NCBI GenBank assembly: GCA_014338405.1
Contig: JTDE01001322.1
Location: 27,371-91,370, forward strand
Reading direction: 5' to 3'
DNA: 64,000 bases
Source of the DNA: Paragonimus skrjabini miyazakii
Lineage: Eukaryota > Platyhelminthes > Trematoda > Plagiorchiida > Troglotrematidae
A model generated the notes under the pieces. It made no database searches. It saw only the letters and a program-made list of their open reading frames with translations, and was not told where the DNA came from. Of the stretch, positions 1-13,219 are shown in pieces. Position 1 is the stretch's first letter. Each line of letters begins with the position of its first letter. The translations under genes and the position numbers were made by a program.

Positions 1-3000
1 GCTCCTTACTAGAAGAACGGCGTACTCATTTGTGTTCAATAGTCGTTCGTTCATGGCGTTATGATATTACAGTTTATCTTAACTACAGGCCCATTTGGAA
101 TATCTTGCCTTATTTTATTCGAACTGTATGTGTACGAACAAGGGCTAACCCCTGTCAGACAAATCGCAAACAACACTGATCTATCCAGAACCCACATCGT
201 TGAAGCAACTTCGTCGATTAGATAAACTTGTCAGTTTTTACGGTCGTTTTTATCCTCAGTTCTATTCTGAGGAAGCAGTTCACCAACATGCTTACATATA
301 AGACACTTGTTTTCTTTTAGGGCTGCAACAAAAAGTGTTTCTAGGATGTTAAAAGAGGCAATCGACAGTATACCGTCACGCTTGCGCTAACTGTGGATAT
401 ATCATTTGTGAATGTGGAATCAATCCTGCGGCAACAATTCAGCAACAGATAGTTTCCACAAGTCTTTTTCTTCAAGCGCCTGCAACGAACCACCGAAGAT
501 ATAGTGGTCTCAAAGAGACTCTACTATGGATTTATCTAGATATATGCGATTTTCGACATGCTAAAGAAAGTAGAGGCTTTGTAGTTTTCAGAGATCACAG
601 GCTTCTGAATAAAGTATTGTGATCGACACATGTCACGCGCTCCCTCAAAGGATCTAACACGGACTGTAATTTCTTGTTTTCAAAAGAACTCCATCATTTG
701 AGCCTTCTCGAATCCATTCGCAAGCGCCACTTATGCAACAACGTCATGAGGTTTCAAATGTGTTTATTCACAGTCAAAAAACATTGTAGTATTTGGTAAA
801 ATCTACAACACAGTTAACCATCGGCAGCTGACTGGTTAGATACATCCTGAGGATTAACAAGAAATCTCGGCATGAGAACGCGTTAAAAACGAACTAAATA
901 GTCAGCATTTCATCAGGCAAGTCAAAATCGTAGATGACTTAAGTGATCGACAAATTACTAATAAAAACTGCAAGTTGGCAAACATTCACCATCGAAGCCT
1001 AAAACACCATTGAACTAGTACACTGAAGAAATAAAATTCTGCCTCTGCCCACTAAATATTACATCTGAGACTCACACTCCGAATGCGGTATGCTCCAAGA
1101 TATGAAAGTTCAATACAAACAAAGCCTAATGTAACATCCTTTATTATACTGACATATAAAGATAGACATTACGAGAAATATTTCAGATTATATAGTAACA
1201 ATTCTGCTGAAGCAAGTCACCTGACTCGTGGCTGTTTTCGTCCAAATTGAATGCGCACCCCTGGAAACTTGACTATACCCCTGTTATGTGAACGGCAGAC
1301 ATCATAGCTTAGACGACGATGTTTCAACTGTCAGATATTTATCATTTGTGCCAGTCAACGGACCCAAATTAGCCTGATGTAAATGAAAAACTATCTCACA
1401 GCTGAGCGAGTATTACTAAAATTGCCACTAATGTTTTATCTCATAAATGGTTTGAATATGGTCAACGTTACACGGGATATCTTTCCTGAAGAAAATATGC
1501 TGAAATGCTTGGACACTGTCTCGACACTCAAACACCAAATCAACTGATCAAACTAAACGAAAACCGGTTGAGTTAATTCATGCGTGTGATAGATGAAGTT
1601 GCATACATAAATGTTGCCGAAACCGACAAAAAACAACCTACAACTACTGTAGTAATGGAGAAGACATTTAAATACTTCACAAGTCGGACGCAGACGCAAA
1701 ATATGAGACCGCTGTTGCAAATTTTAATATGGCCGGTCTATCTTACAGACAAGCAAAACAAGTTTTAAGTATGGCCGCGAAGCAACATCGCCATCCTAAT
1801 GTACGTCTCACAGATTGTCACATCTTATGTGACTGAACGACGGATGGATTGAGAGATGACCAATTTATTTGGAAAACTACAACAAGACTGACTTACATAA
1901 TTTGAGCATTATTATAGTTTACGGTAACTTTCACGTTACAAAAATCTTATCCGTTAGCCCGCCTTAAAAACACACAATCGACTTGAATTTTCCTGTTGTC
2001 AGAGTTCATTAACATTGTATATCCGAACCGGAAATTACATTCCGACCATCGTGGTTGTGAAATAAGCTGGTAGTTCATTGTTATATTTCCACCATTATAC
2101 GTAGTTTCTAGGACTCGTTTAACCACGAGCCGGAGTGAGATATTCTTTCTCTAATGAATGTGCAAGCTAAATTACAGCGTAAGTGACTTCAACAATTGTT
2201 GATATGAATTATCTACTAGTATAATGAAACTAGATGTTCAAATATGGTTTTACTACAAAATATTTAACTAGGCTTTCACTTGTTAGCTTTTATACTGAGG
2301 GTGCGAGTAAAACGAAGTAGGTTTTTCAAAATCAAGATTATACTGGATTCGATGAAGTTTTCCCGGTCCTCCAGATATCGGATTTAGGGCAAAATTCACC
2401 ATTAACTAGACTGTACGTTTACTAATCACAAGTATCCATTGCAAACTTCAAATTTACCATGCTGACGTGGAAACCGAAGTTAAGGTGAACTGTCACTGTA
2501 CGCATGACTCATTTCCATATTTGCTTTTATTATGCAATGTACATGGCTTTGACTCTAATAATGTTGCCGAGCATGTGAAATTCCGACAAGCTGCATCGTG
2601 CAGCGTGCAATTTCTTCACTTTGTCATCCTACTCATAAGTAGTGTGATAGTTACAATAAATCAAAATGTTATTTCCTGTTAATTGGAGTACGCTTGGGAA
2701 CGAATTTGCGTACATAATTTCAGAATAACTTGCGATCAGTCGGTTGAACGGTTTATTGTTCAACTTTCATTTCTATTCCGAAGATGCTTCTATGCCATTG
2801 GTGAAACTCAAACAACAACCAGTATTTGCGAGTGCTAACTTACGGCTCTGAAAATACGTTTCTTGTTTATCTCTGATGCCACTATTACCCTTTTTTCCGA
2901 ATTGTATATCTAGTCATTACTCAATGTTACTCGTAGCATGATCCATTAAGTCTCTTTTTGGTGAGTGCCCGTGTCTATTGTTTAACCATCAACCTGGATG

Positions 3001-6000
3001 TGATTTCTGTTTGGGCAGTCACACTGGCAATTTTGAACTGTGATATGTTCACGTGGATTTTTGTTGAAGCTAACTGCTTTCGGTGGGCTCCACTACGAAC
3101 GAAAATCAAACCTAGTGCTTCCTATGGAAATAGATCGGTCGAAAGACTGATCTGAACGCAAAATCTGCGATTATATTTGAATGGTATTTAATTTCTTATC
3201 AATGTATTAATTACTGAATGAAGATGAGTTGCTTGTCTATCCGGAAGATCAGCTCATACATAATAAAAGCGTTCATCAAAGCCGTCCATAAATAATCAAA
3301 TAATCGACCTGGATCAATGTTTTTAACGAGCACGGACCAGCAGCTAAAAATGGACACTTTTTCTGTTCACTCTGAGCAGTGCGGTGTGTGTGGGCGTCAC
3401 ACGTGAGCACAACATTTCCTGAAGAACTCTGTAGAGCGGAACCGTTACCTTGACTTAATTTGGAGGACTACACGACAGGACCGCACAAAATGCCTCCGTG
3501 GCAATGTATAATGCAGCATTTAAAGAAAACATTGATTAGTTTAACGCACTGAGAAAGACTCAAACTACTCGTACTAAACGGACTGGACAGCGGATAAAAC
3601 TTCTGCTGGGTAGTACTACCATAGTATTGTAAACAGACAACACGAAATCAACATCCAACTGGAGTAGATCAGTTGGATCATGTTGGCATCAATTGTTCTT
3701 ATGTGAGTAACCTATTAAGTCGAGGTGTAGGTAAGCCCACACCTACTCTCTAATATGGAGTTCACATAGGTCTACCATTTGCAGGGTGTTGTGACCGACA
3801 GATTTTCCCGTTGGTATTTATTATGGTAAGTGAAACAGTTCAAAACTTCATAGTTACATGTTGGCTTTTGATCAAAAAGCAAATTTACACAACGAATACC
3901 GTCTGATTGATTGTTCATGTCATGTATCTGAATAGTGCGTATCGCGCAACCAACTCGTATGCTTTCAATATCTGACGGCTCAATCTCAATCCTTTTGGTT
4001 TCTCGTTTACTCTGTCTTTGACAGTATGACAACGGAACACTATTGCTGCTTCGGTAGCCCTAGGAAGTATACTGCAAAAGCAAGGTTGTCATTACTGATC
4101 TCAGTGAAGTTATCCCAGAGGCAATTGTTGATAAGTTCGGATTTTGCGTAGATAAACTATTTGTGTCAATTAACAATGAACAGTAACCGGGGAAACAAAC
4201 ACTGAACTATGAACCAAGATGGAGACAAATTAGCGAGTAGTGATAGTTTAGCTTCCGTTAGATTAGTTAAACAGAATATAAAGTCCATACCAGGCACTAA
4301 TAACAATGGATCGTCACATTAGACATAAAAATGGCGGTCCACACACAATTAATCATAGATTGATAATTGATCAGAGCTTCCGGTTCGACAAGTAACGTGT
4401 GAGGTAGCAAAGATCAAAATAACCGTATGTAAGCCCAAGTTGATCTCTGAACATTAATGTGAATAGTAATTGAAATATCGAAAGTCAATAGATCACAGTT
4501 GCGATAGGTTTAAATTTAATTACGTTTGCATTTTGTCTATGCTGTCTTTTGTCACATTTGTATTGTCATTCGGCACACACGTTTATATATCGTTACGTGT
4601 CAAACCAAATCCAATCTGAAAGTTTCGTTTCCACCAAATTATACAGATAGCCTTTATCTGTAACACTGACTTTCACAGATATACTTTTTCATTACCCTTC
4701 AGACTGATACCACTGAAAATTTGGTTGTTCTAACTCATTTCCGTAGACTTAAACACGTTTAAACTTATGGTAGTTTCGGTTTTCATCCTCGGAAGACCGC
4801 AATATCAGCGATGTTCTTGTGCGTGATACAGAAAATTAGTGTTTCCCGATGGAAGTTTTACGTTGTATGCTATCAAAAACATAAGCCTTCAATGAACCGA
4901 AACGTTCAACATGCCCACAGCTTTTAGTCTCCTCCGCCACAACAAAATGCCGGTTTTTTAACACACCAACAAGCGGATGTACGGAGTTCAGTGATCAGAA
5001 GGTCTCAGTGGAGCGTTCCACATAATTACTCGGAGCGATAGTGTGCCAGCATTGGATGTATCCAAGGCTTTATTTAGTGTGCGTCGACAGCCACTGCTTT
5101 TACGTCTGGAAGCTCTAAGCAGTAATCTTGAAGTTACCCTGTTTTAAGGATCTGTTCTATCATTGTGTGGATTGATGTAATTTTGTTCATTTTTAGTGTC
5201 ATTAAATTCATATATTTTTGTCCAAATGGGTTAAAAACCTCACGCCAAAATATTTTCCCTCTCTCCACACCAATCAAGTGGATTGGATGGATTTTATCTA
5301 CGAAGCATTCTCATGAGTTTTGTCAGCTACGGAATTAAAACAAAATCCTTCCTCTTCCCACATGTACTGTCTCACTGGTTTTACTGTTGCCCAGAAATTT
5401 TCTAGAACACTGTGACCAATAGGGTGACAATAATTTATTACCATACGAGACATTGATATCTTCCTGTAAATTAACACAAAGCTTATTATATCAAAATTTT
5501 AAAGCGTATGAATGCTATATGATTCCAATCATCCCCCACCCCCACCTCCACATCTACGCCAGGTTAGAAATCTACACCTACATATATACACTTATATTCC
5601 GTCTGTGTTTTTTTTTGTTTGCTCTTCCTATAAATGGTTTGCTGTTACGTCTAAGATGGGCTTACAACGGCTGACCATGAAGATAAATACAAAGGAAGTG
5701 GTTGTGTAGCTTTTAAGTGGTTGCTTCCAGATGTACGTATAATAATTTCTTGATGTGACTATTGCTCAGTGCCGCACTCTAAACAATCACTTATTTCTAA
5801 TAAACGATGCAAGTGACTTTCAGAGAAATGCTTCCCGAAGCACTTATCGAATTCTCATATAATGATCATTACTTTCTTCTAAACAACATTTAATATAACA
5901 CACGCACACACATAATGCTTTACTATCGTTCGACTTTCGACTCACCACGGGAAGCTGAATAGTTGGTGTGGTTGACCTCTAGGCAGAAGTCAAACACTGT

Positions 6001-8273
6001 TAACGGAAACCGTACTGCTGGAGTTATACCTCAGGGTTACTGCAACAGACCACAAAATACGGCTTAAACACTCCATATTACAACGTTCTGGTAACAAGTT
6101 ATGGAATTATAAGGGGATTTCAGTGCTTATGTAAGGCAAACTTAAACATCGCATGTGTGCATACATTTTTGACTACAGTCAACAACTGGGACTAATTTTG
6201 TTTCAAGCTAACATTCTCGTCAACGTCGGTTCTAAATTTACTCAAAATCTTTTTCACACAAGAATTATTTAATGTTTAATCAAGGCTGGCCTGCTCTGTT
6301 CTCTACGGTACTAGTTTACGATCAGTGTGAAGATAATCTTTTCTATAGTGTCGCCTGTCTAGCAGCTCTCAAGTCAGTTGGCATACAATGATTATAACGG
6401 AACCGGTGAGCTCTTGTCTTACGAGAAACTCTAAACGGAAAGAAGACACTTAAAGTGAATGTTTATTGGCTGTGTTTGAGACAGGTAGCCTGGTAGCAGT
6501 ATAATCCGTTTTCCTTTAAAATTTCAACTTTATTTGAGATCGGTTTATTGCGTCATTCATTGTTTGCACAGTCATACATCAGTCGCAACTTTTATTATGT
6601 AGAACGCCTGAATGACAGTAGTTTAGTGAAATTATTCTAATCCTTCTACTTTAACTGTCACACACCACCAGTTCCATGTACACGGTAGCGATTAATTGTA
6701 CAGTCTAGACGAAATCTGGAGAAACTGTGGATGATCGATTTGTCGCTTACAGTAAATTAACCTGTCTGTGCTGAAGTTGAATTTGCCCGCAGCAATAAGC
6801 TTTCTCTGATCGATTAAATCGGCATGCCTAATAGACACATGTTTTATGTAGGTACAAATTAGATGTTCGTTCTGAAACAGTCCCATCTGTCCCTATTCTT
6901 AAGTATCTTGTCGTTGAGTGCTCGCAAACGACTACAGTGTTCTAGCACTAGTTATAGACGGAGTAATTTAAGGCTGCTTGGTACATAATCGCATTTTTCC
7001 AAAACTGATGAGTTCTTATTCAGGTTGGCCTCGGAAAAATGCTATTTATTGGTTCAGTAAGAATTTCCCCCCGTGAAAATCCAAGTCAAGGTTATCTTAC
7101 GCAATCACAATATGTGAATTGTATATGGAAATATATAATTTCTCTGAGGCTCTGGCGGTAACATAAATTTAATGAAAAACAGAATTGAGTTGCTTTGGTG
7201 ACCGACGAATGCTGATTGTGAGCATAAGTCCAAAATAAGCTTGTATAATTTCATCCGCTGTTATGTTTGACCACCATTTTGTTGTACGTTGCCAGTGGAT
7301 TCCAACGTAATTTAGCTTTCATAAAACTCTTCTATATAGACATGACAATTTAAAAACATGTCATCTTTATTTAATTATATCGCAGATAGTTCGGCTGTGT
7401 GTGACAATTATCTGTTTTGTGGCCTGGATTTTAATCGGCATCGCTTCATTTTAAGTCAGTATATTCCGTATACCTAAAATAAATTACCCCAATGGCATTT
7501 TGTACAAAAAAGTAGATATCTCATATGATGGAATATACCAGTACAGTTGGGTGAAGTTAGAAAACATTTCACATCGTGCTTACTTCCTTGCATAAAAACG
7601 ATAAGCATACAATGTGAGACTCAGGCACATTGCGAGGAGGAATAGCTAACACTGAAGGTTCATTTTCATCTGACCACCTCTAATGAGATTCCCTATTTTG
7701 ATCCGCCTTCATTTGGTTACTTGCTGAATCATTCTGGCAGAATACAGTGTATTTTCTCTGGGATATACCTGACCATTTACCAAATACCACCTACGCGTTT
7801 CTGACCAAGCACTTTTATTTTGTACAACAAATCAGTGAATATTGCGTTCAATACTGCTCATTACAAACACGTTCTAGTGAGATAGAAAATACTCAAGTGG
7901 TTTGGTGATCTAAACTATAACCTCTACTCTCATGCGGTAAGTGTGAGCCCTTTATTGTTCACGTAACGTGCTTATGAAGAGAAAGTAAAACGGTGCACTC
8001 AGTTGAGGGAGAATGTTTGTTTCCATTTCATTTGTACATTCAAAAAGAATGCATGTGTTTGGTGCAAACGACTGGTGTAGAAAACACCACCCTACTATAA
8101 AACTATCGAGAATAGAAACATACAGGCGAAAATATGTTTTCGATAATTCATCTCCAAGCCGGTACATTTATATAAGGAGTTAATAGAGTTAGACCGAGAT
8201 ATCGATCAGACTTATTACAAAGAAACTAGGTCACTGGTCAGTCAGTTGGCGATGGATTGATTGGCCAATTATA
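1..8273. other. Gene-poor AT-rich DNA, nothing identified
   Basis: Only short open frames of about 60-90 codons occur here, on both strands, with no recognisable protein motif, paired splice sites or family resemblance. The only structure seen is a perfect short hairpin at 3653-3678, listed separately, plus short CA-rich and C-rich runs near 5525-5555 and 5895-5915. Introns or diverged repeats could be present without being recognisable by eye. Confidence 0.6.
3653..3678. repeat. Perfect 9-bp inverted repeat
   Basis: The arm atccaactg at 3653-3661 is exactly complementary to cagttggat at 3670-3678, with an 8-nt loop. No associated gene or repeat was recognised, so its role is unknown and it may be chance. 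Confidence 0.6.
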
Positions 8274-8678
8274 TTACGCCTGTTCATTAGTTTGACCGTG
8301 CAGATTGGCGATCGATCCGGTGGATTTGTGGCCATGGTAGGTGTAGCGCCTGAACAAACCATTTTCGCTGACATAATACCGGGTCAAGCAGCCTGATTCC
8401 AATAGCCTAGGCAGTACAAAATGTTCTAATTCGGACAGTTTTTGATGGGTTGCCTGGCACGCGATATCCCACTTTGAAGGCTTGATCGGTTGTTACCTGA
8501 TGCTCGCTTTCAACCAAATGAGCGAGGATAACACTGCTAAGCGATCGTGATTCCCCGTGCCACAGCCATCGTGGATGGTGTTCTTGGATTCGTTTTGAAT
8601 GCTGTCTTGACGTTCAACCAATACAACCTGCTCCACAGGAACAAGTGAATGAGTAGATACACATAAATGAAGTCTGAA
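8274..8678 (-). pseudogene. Unidentified coding-like segment, one in-frame stop
   Basis: Read on the minus strand, one frame stays open for about 134 codons from 8678 down to a TAA at 8274-8276, broken only by a TAA at 8494-8496. This stretch is more GC-rich than its surroundings. The first part (8678-8497) is preceded by an AG (ending ..taacag) and followed by a possible donor GTAACA exactly at the stop, so it could be an exon of 182 nt with the stop inside the intron. Alternatively it is a decayed transposon or pseudogene. The predicted peptide is hydrophilic, without membrane segments, and contains the stretch HFVLPRLLESGCLTRYY. I do not recognise a family, and no start codon was assigned. 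Confidence 0.3.
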
Positions 8679-10384
8679 CTGTTAATCTATCTTTGTTGTA
8701 AAGCATGAGAATTGGGGATGTGGAGAATTGAATACGAAGCTAAGCTGTAGCATAGGTCCTGCTAATTGTCTGGTTGAGCCTATTTGTCAGCCGTTTGTTA
8801 AAGCATCAGTATCATACCGTTAATGAAAGAATACCTTCAAGCTACTGACCGAAGATTTTACAGGTTTGACCATCGTAATTAAATTGTATTGTGTAGTCAA
8901 TCTCATGTCTCTTAAATTTTGTCATTCATGTTAATTTGCAGTTTCATAACTAAGTTTTTAATCCCTGTTGCTAGATTTTGAGCCGGTAGGTTGTGTGCCT
9001 GAAGTGGAGCGCACTGGTCACACACATTTCGAACAGAAAATTTCTGGAAATGATAACTAAAATTTCACGACAAGAAGGCTCATTTCATAGCGAACCAGCA
9101 TTAAAAGTTAAAGCAACTTCCTTTAGATTAAATATGTGATGTCAGATTACAAGATAATAGCTGGGGAAAGGGTCTTGTTTTCATAACCCAAATACAGGAT
9201 TATTTTCCACCCACCCCTGATGTTTGTTCACTGATCAGAACACTGACAGATTACTTCTTTCACAATTAGTAGGTTCGCTATAAAATACATTAGAGAGAGG
9301 TTGGATTTATAAGAGAATTAGAGAGGGTATCTGAAAAGAATAACAATGTATTCGGTAAGAATGGTTCAGTCAATAAACTATCAGTGACTGATCAGTGAAA
9401 GTTAAGCCAAACAGACGGGTTTAAGTAAAATTGGCTTTGTAGTGTATAAACAAAAGAGTTCTAAGAACAAAGAGTCTCTATTTATCGCTATTCGTCTTCA
9501 TAACCAAAGAAACTTCCTTTTGGAGTCACCTCACTAAATTGGCGGTTAGTTTTGCTATCTTGGCCTATTGAAGTCCGTATCTCAGAGTGTATGACAAGAG
9601 AGCTCGCAGATGCTACACATTTCTTGCAGATGTTATTGATGGAAGACACAATGTAAAGAGTCCAACGAGCCTGGAGTAGGCTTCAAAACGAATGATCAAC
9701 TGTACCGTTGACTTCAAACCTCAACAGTATGATAGACGGTTTAGGTGTGGGAGGTAGACGGACGTGGTGACTAAAAACAGCCATAGGGTCGGTCTTGTGC
9801 TTCTGACTGAATTTTGACCATTAATCACAAACTATATTTGATATGTCATTTGCTAACCGTTTACATTTATTTTCAACACTTTTGAAGCATTTGTAGCTGT
9901 ATAACACAGCTAATAAGTTCTTGACATAAGTTTAAAACAATGGAAAATCTCCTCCACGACATATCCGACATATGATGGTTAAACATGTTGTTTGGTATGT
10001 TTTTCAAATGTCACAAGACTGCCAAATTTTGGAAAGTGTGGCGAAGAAGCTTGATAAAGCTATATAAGCTGTGACCGTACAGGTTTTTCAGTATTTCTAA
10101 TTGATACGGTATTCTCATGCGGGTACGTAAAATAAATGTTAATGGTTGGCGGTCTTTCTGGAATGGAAGTGTTGCCGAAACTAGCTGATGGTCGAACAAC
10201 ACCCTAACACTATCACAAGTATAACTAATAATCCACAGGTTCCACCATTTACTATGTTCAAGTTCACAGGCAAGTTGAAATTCATTCAGAGTTGCTAACA
10301 TATTTTAGATTCAGGTACGTTATCCGGGCAGTCACTTTCAGAAAACACGACATTCGTGTTTCCCTCTAGTCAAACCACATCCAT
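8679..10384. other. No gene recognised
   Basis: AT-rich DNA. A minus-strand ATG frame of 96 codons (10301-10011) is the longest open frame. It resembles nothing I know and has no splice or compositional support, so it is not called as a gene. Confidence 0.5.
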
Positions 10385-10625
10385 AGTGCTTATTTCTGAC
10401 ACGGTCTGGACTTTAACTCCTGTCGTGCTTTCATGAAGCAGCAGTGTTGACGGCTGCGCCAATAACCCCACATTGGACGCAACCAAATTATCACCTCTAA
10501 ACACACAGACACATTAGTCTGTGTGTAGTGATCAAGATGCTAGACGGCATTGTGATTAGATAGTAGCGGTCCTGTTAACTTTAACTAATAATCTCATGAT
10601 TACTACTTATTAGTCATGCTGAAAC
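10385..10625 (-). repeat. SINE-A copy (diverged)
   Basis: On the + strand the segment with gtgctttcatgaagcagcag and gttgacggctgcgcc aligns with the same part of the copies at 28810-29054 and 60264-60570. The homology continues through the cacattgg..acgcaacc..attatca block and ends near actacttattag. It reads in sense on the minus strand. The box B region is eroded (ggactttaactcc on the + strand). Confidence 0.6.
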
Positions 10626-11102
10626 CGCAAAATGTTTTAGACTTCTGAAGCAGTCCGATGACATTTTTTAAGTCATAATCTTTTGTTATATGACAATTAA
10701 ACGGTACACACGAGTTCTCACAACATTCCCATTCTGTAATGTTTTTCATTCAGCCTTCTTGTAACACCTGTATCTTTTCTAAAGCGGCTGTCTTAATTAA
10801 CTTCAGAGTGTTATATTGATTAAACCAGCAGAGGAAGAGATAAAGTGATCATCGTATGACGGAAGCCTGGTGGGGTGAAACTGTTGAACTTCCTGTATGA
10901 GCCGGTTGTGAATTTCAGAGGCTCAGTAGATGTTTAAAGCCATTCAGTTACAACATTATCAGATAGAAGCAACTTATTATGCTAGAGCACTTTCCTAGAA
11001 GGAATACACTGCACAGGTATAAAAGTGTTTCTTCGGTGGGGTTCCTCTTTCGGGAATGAAACCATTAGAATCGAATTAGGAGGCGCGGGTGAAGAAATCA
11101 AA
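10626..11102. other. No gene recognised
   Basis: AT-rich DNA between a SINE-A copy and the truncated RTE copy. Homology to the longer RTE copy begins only at about 11103, so this stretch is probably older host sequence. Confidence 0.5.
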
Positions 11103-11111
11103 AGGACAGCT

Positions 11112-11735
11112 TGTAATGTTGCTGATGAGATATCAGTGGGGATTGTAAAGGCATGAGTTGCGATTGCCAAACTGCGTCATCTGTGGCGTCGAAAAGACGT
11201 CCGGTTGTCGCTGAAAGGAAGAGTATATAATGCCTGTGTGTGTTCCATTTTGCTTTATGGTTCGGAAACCTGGCCTGTTCACATAGAAGACATCAACAGG
11301 CTTGCTGTGTTTGACCATCGTTGTCTCCGCCAATTGGTCCATATTAAGTGGACTGATCGCGTGAGCAATGTGGCAGTTCACCGGCGCGTATTCCGGAACG
11401 CTCGTGATGCGCGATCAATTGATCAATTACTCACGGTACACAGCTTGCGATGGCTGAGTCACGTACTCTGTATGTCATCTGATCGTTTACCGTACCGGAC
11501 ATTACATGCTGAGGCCACCAACAGTTGGGTAAAACCGGATGGTGGTCAACCAACAATGTGGTCACAAAATATGAAGACCCTGACTGTCGCATTGAGCAAA
11601 GTAGGTAGGTGTCGCCTGCCTGGATGGGGTTTTCGTGATCACTCAAACCGCTGGTTAGAGATGCTATCCGAGATGGCAATGTGTCGCAGTCAATGGCGGA
11701 CCTGTATCCATACCATTTCCGCTTCTTCCTCTTAG
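11112..11735 (+). pseudogene. RTE-like polyprotein, C-terminal fragment
   Basis: This encodes the part downstream of the RT palm: the AKLRHLWRR segment, then LYGSETWP, AVFDHRCLRQL, TDRVSNVAVHRRVF and HSLRWLSHVL, ending at TAG 11733-11735. One in-frame TGA at about 11157 breaks the reading, where the sister copy has an arginine codon (CGA to TGA). Beyond that stop the frame is intact for 176 codons. It is better preserved than the 3' end of the copy at 36-38 kb, which has lost frame there. All catalytic RT motifs are missing because of the 5' truncation, so no activity is expected. Confidence 0.75.
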
Positions 11736-11853
11736 TCTTCTCTCAATAATTTTCAACCTTCTTAGTAACGTTTTCTTCCAGGATATTCCATTTAACTGTT
11801 GAGGCGAGCGGCGGCTCGAGCCACAGTACCTTTTGGTCAGGCTCATGACTGTT

Positions 11854-11874
11854 ATGATGATGATGATGATGATG
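11854..11874 (+). repeat. (ATG)7 tail of RTE-like element
   Basis: Seven uninterrupted ATG units directly follow the element's 3' untranslated region. The sister copy has five units at the same place. This marks the retrotransposon 3' end and replaces a poly(A) tail. Confidence 0.85.
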
Positions 11875-13121
11875 GAGTTATCATCATTGCTCATTCACTC
11901 GAATACTTTAAGCTCATCACGTACATGACTAATCCTGTAGGTGGCAACAATGTTGAGGCTACTAAACCCAAATCCAACGAAGTGAACGTAGTGTTTTGTG
12001 AACTTATTATAGTACGCGGTAGTAGTGATGGTAAAATATGGTGGATTTGTGGATTATGGTTTATAGAAAAGATATATGAACAGTTAGAGATCGGTTAGCG
12101 GTTGAGAGTGTGTGTGAATTCATCGATTAGACTAATCTAAAATCATGAAATTTATGAACGTCCCAATGGAAGTGAACGATCTAACCTAACCATTCAAAGT
12201 TCCCGATCACGTATAGGTTGTATATGGAGCCCTCCAACATGAAAGCAGAGTGACTCATTTTCTCCGTACGAAAAATTCAGCTACACTTAACGATAAACTG
12301 CATGCAGTGCTTATGGTCTAATCTATTACCTCCCTTTAAAAAAATGTATATGTACAGGACACCTGGAGCAAATATCTCCGATATTTAATCGCATTCGCAC
12401 TAAGCGTATGAATGTCATAGGTTCGATACACCCACCCAGAGTACCATTGAAAACAAGCAGATCAACCTTCGTTGTCTTCAAAATGCAGCTGTCTTCTCTG
12501 TTTGTTGTAGTTGTAACTTGATACTTCCATGTGGGTATTTGAAGTTGATGTGCCCCGCTGAAAGGACTACCTACGGAAGTACAGTTCTTTGTTATTGTTT
12601 TATATAAGTTTGAATCAGTTTTACCCATTTTCCGAATGTCATGTGGTAACCATTTTCTGAATCGGCTTACATTTTTGTTCTAATTATCGCCATATGAAGT
12701 TAAAAATATACCGAATCCCGGATGTATTTTGATTTTGTGTGGTTGTCATTGGGTGCATCCACTTGTTAGATACATAAGTTTGTGTTTACCGGATAGCACG
12801 AACGTGCCAGCTTAAGTGAGCTTGAGGACAATTACATCACATTTTTTGTCATTTTTTCTGTTTGGTCCCGATATTCTACACAGAGACAAGTACTTGTGGC
12901 CGTATGTGTACACACATTTTTCTGACGGCTAAAATGAACCTGTACTAACCAAGGTTACTCAGTTCCGAAATAGACCAATTTTATATGGGACGCATGGTGT
13001 GTCACTACTTAAATTTTACGCCCCCTTTTGTCCTATATTATTGGCTGACCTTGCCAGTAGCCAAACATAAGACACTATGGCAATAAAGTTAACTGCTTTT
13101 CCTCGTCTGGATCTCTTTCAG
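11875..13121. other. No gene firmly identified; one 100-codon minus ORF
   Basis: A minus-strand ATG frame runs from 12628 to 12326 (100 codons). It contains cysteines near its C-terminus but no recognisable domain. The surrounding DNA is AT-rich with no other signals. Length alone does not separate it from chance. Confidence 0.4.
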
Positions 13122-13219
13122 TTCACCCTAGAGAGCGTCAGGGTCATTTTGACGGCTCCACGATTCACGCTGTACCTGAGACATTACAACGGCCAATGCT
13201 ACAATCATATTCACAACTG
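13122..13219 (+). CDS. Possible internal exon of an unknown gene
   Basis: A pyrimidine-rich acceptor (atctctttcag, ending at 13121) and a donor GTTAGT (starting at 13220) bracket 98 nt. In one frame these 98 nt give 32 open, hydrophilic codons, including RERQGHFDGSTIHAVPET. The exon would enter with two bases of a split codon and leave in phase 0. No partner exon was found on either side. A competing minus-strand ATG frame (13350-13165) overlaps it. The product is unknown, and the call rests only on splice-site form and an open frame. Confidence 0.25.

Larger units (their letters stand above)
11103..11874 (+). mobile_element. 5'-truncated RTE-like non-LTR retrotransposon copy
   Basis: From about 11103 the sequence follows the longer copy at about 37675-38419 with only scattered differences. 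It covers the last 210 or so codons of the reverse-transcriptase polyprotein, the same roughly 120-nt 3' untranslated region, and a terminal (ATG)7 run at 11854-11874. Truncation at the 5' end is the usual outcome of target-primed reverse transcription. Short tandem-repeat tails instead of poly(A) are known for the RTE clade. I infer RTE (SR2-like in schistosomes); a CR1-type assignment is less likely. Confidence 0.8.

Noticed and set aside
12326..12628. A 100-codon ATG frame on the minus strand as a small gene
   Set aside because: No recognisable domain, no signal or membrane segment, and no flanking gene signals; length alone is weak in 64 kb.
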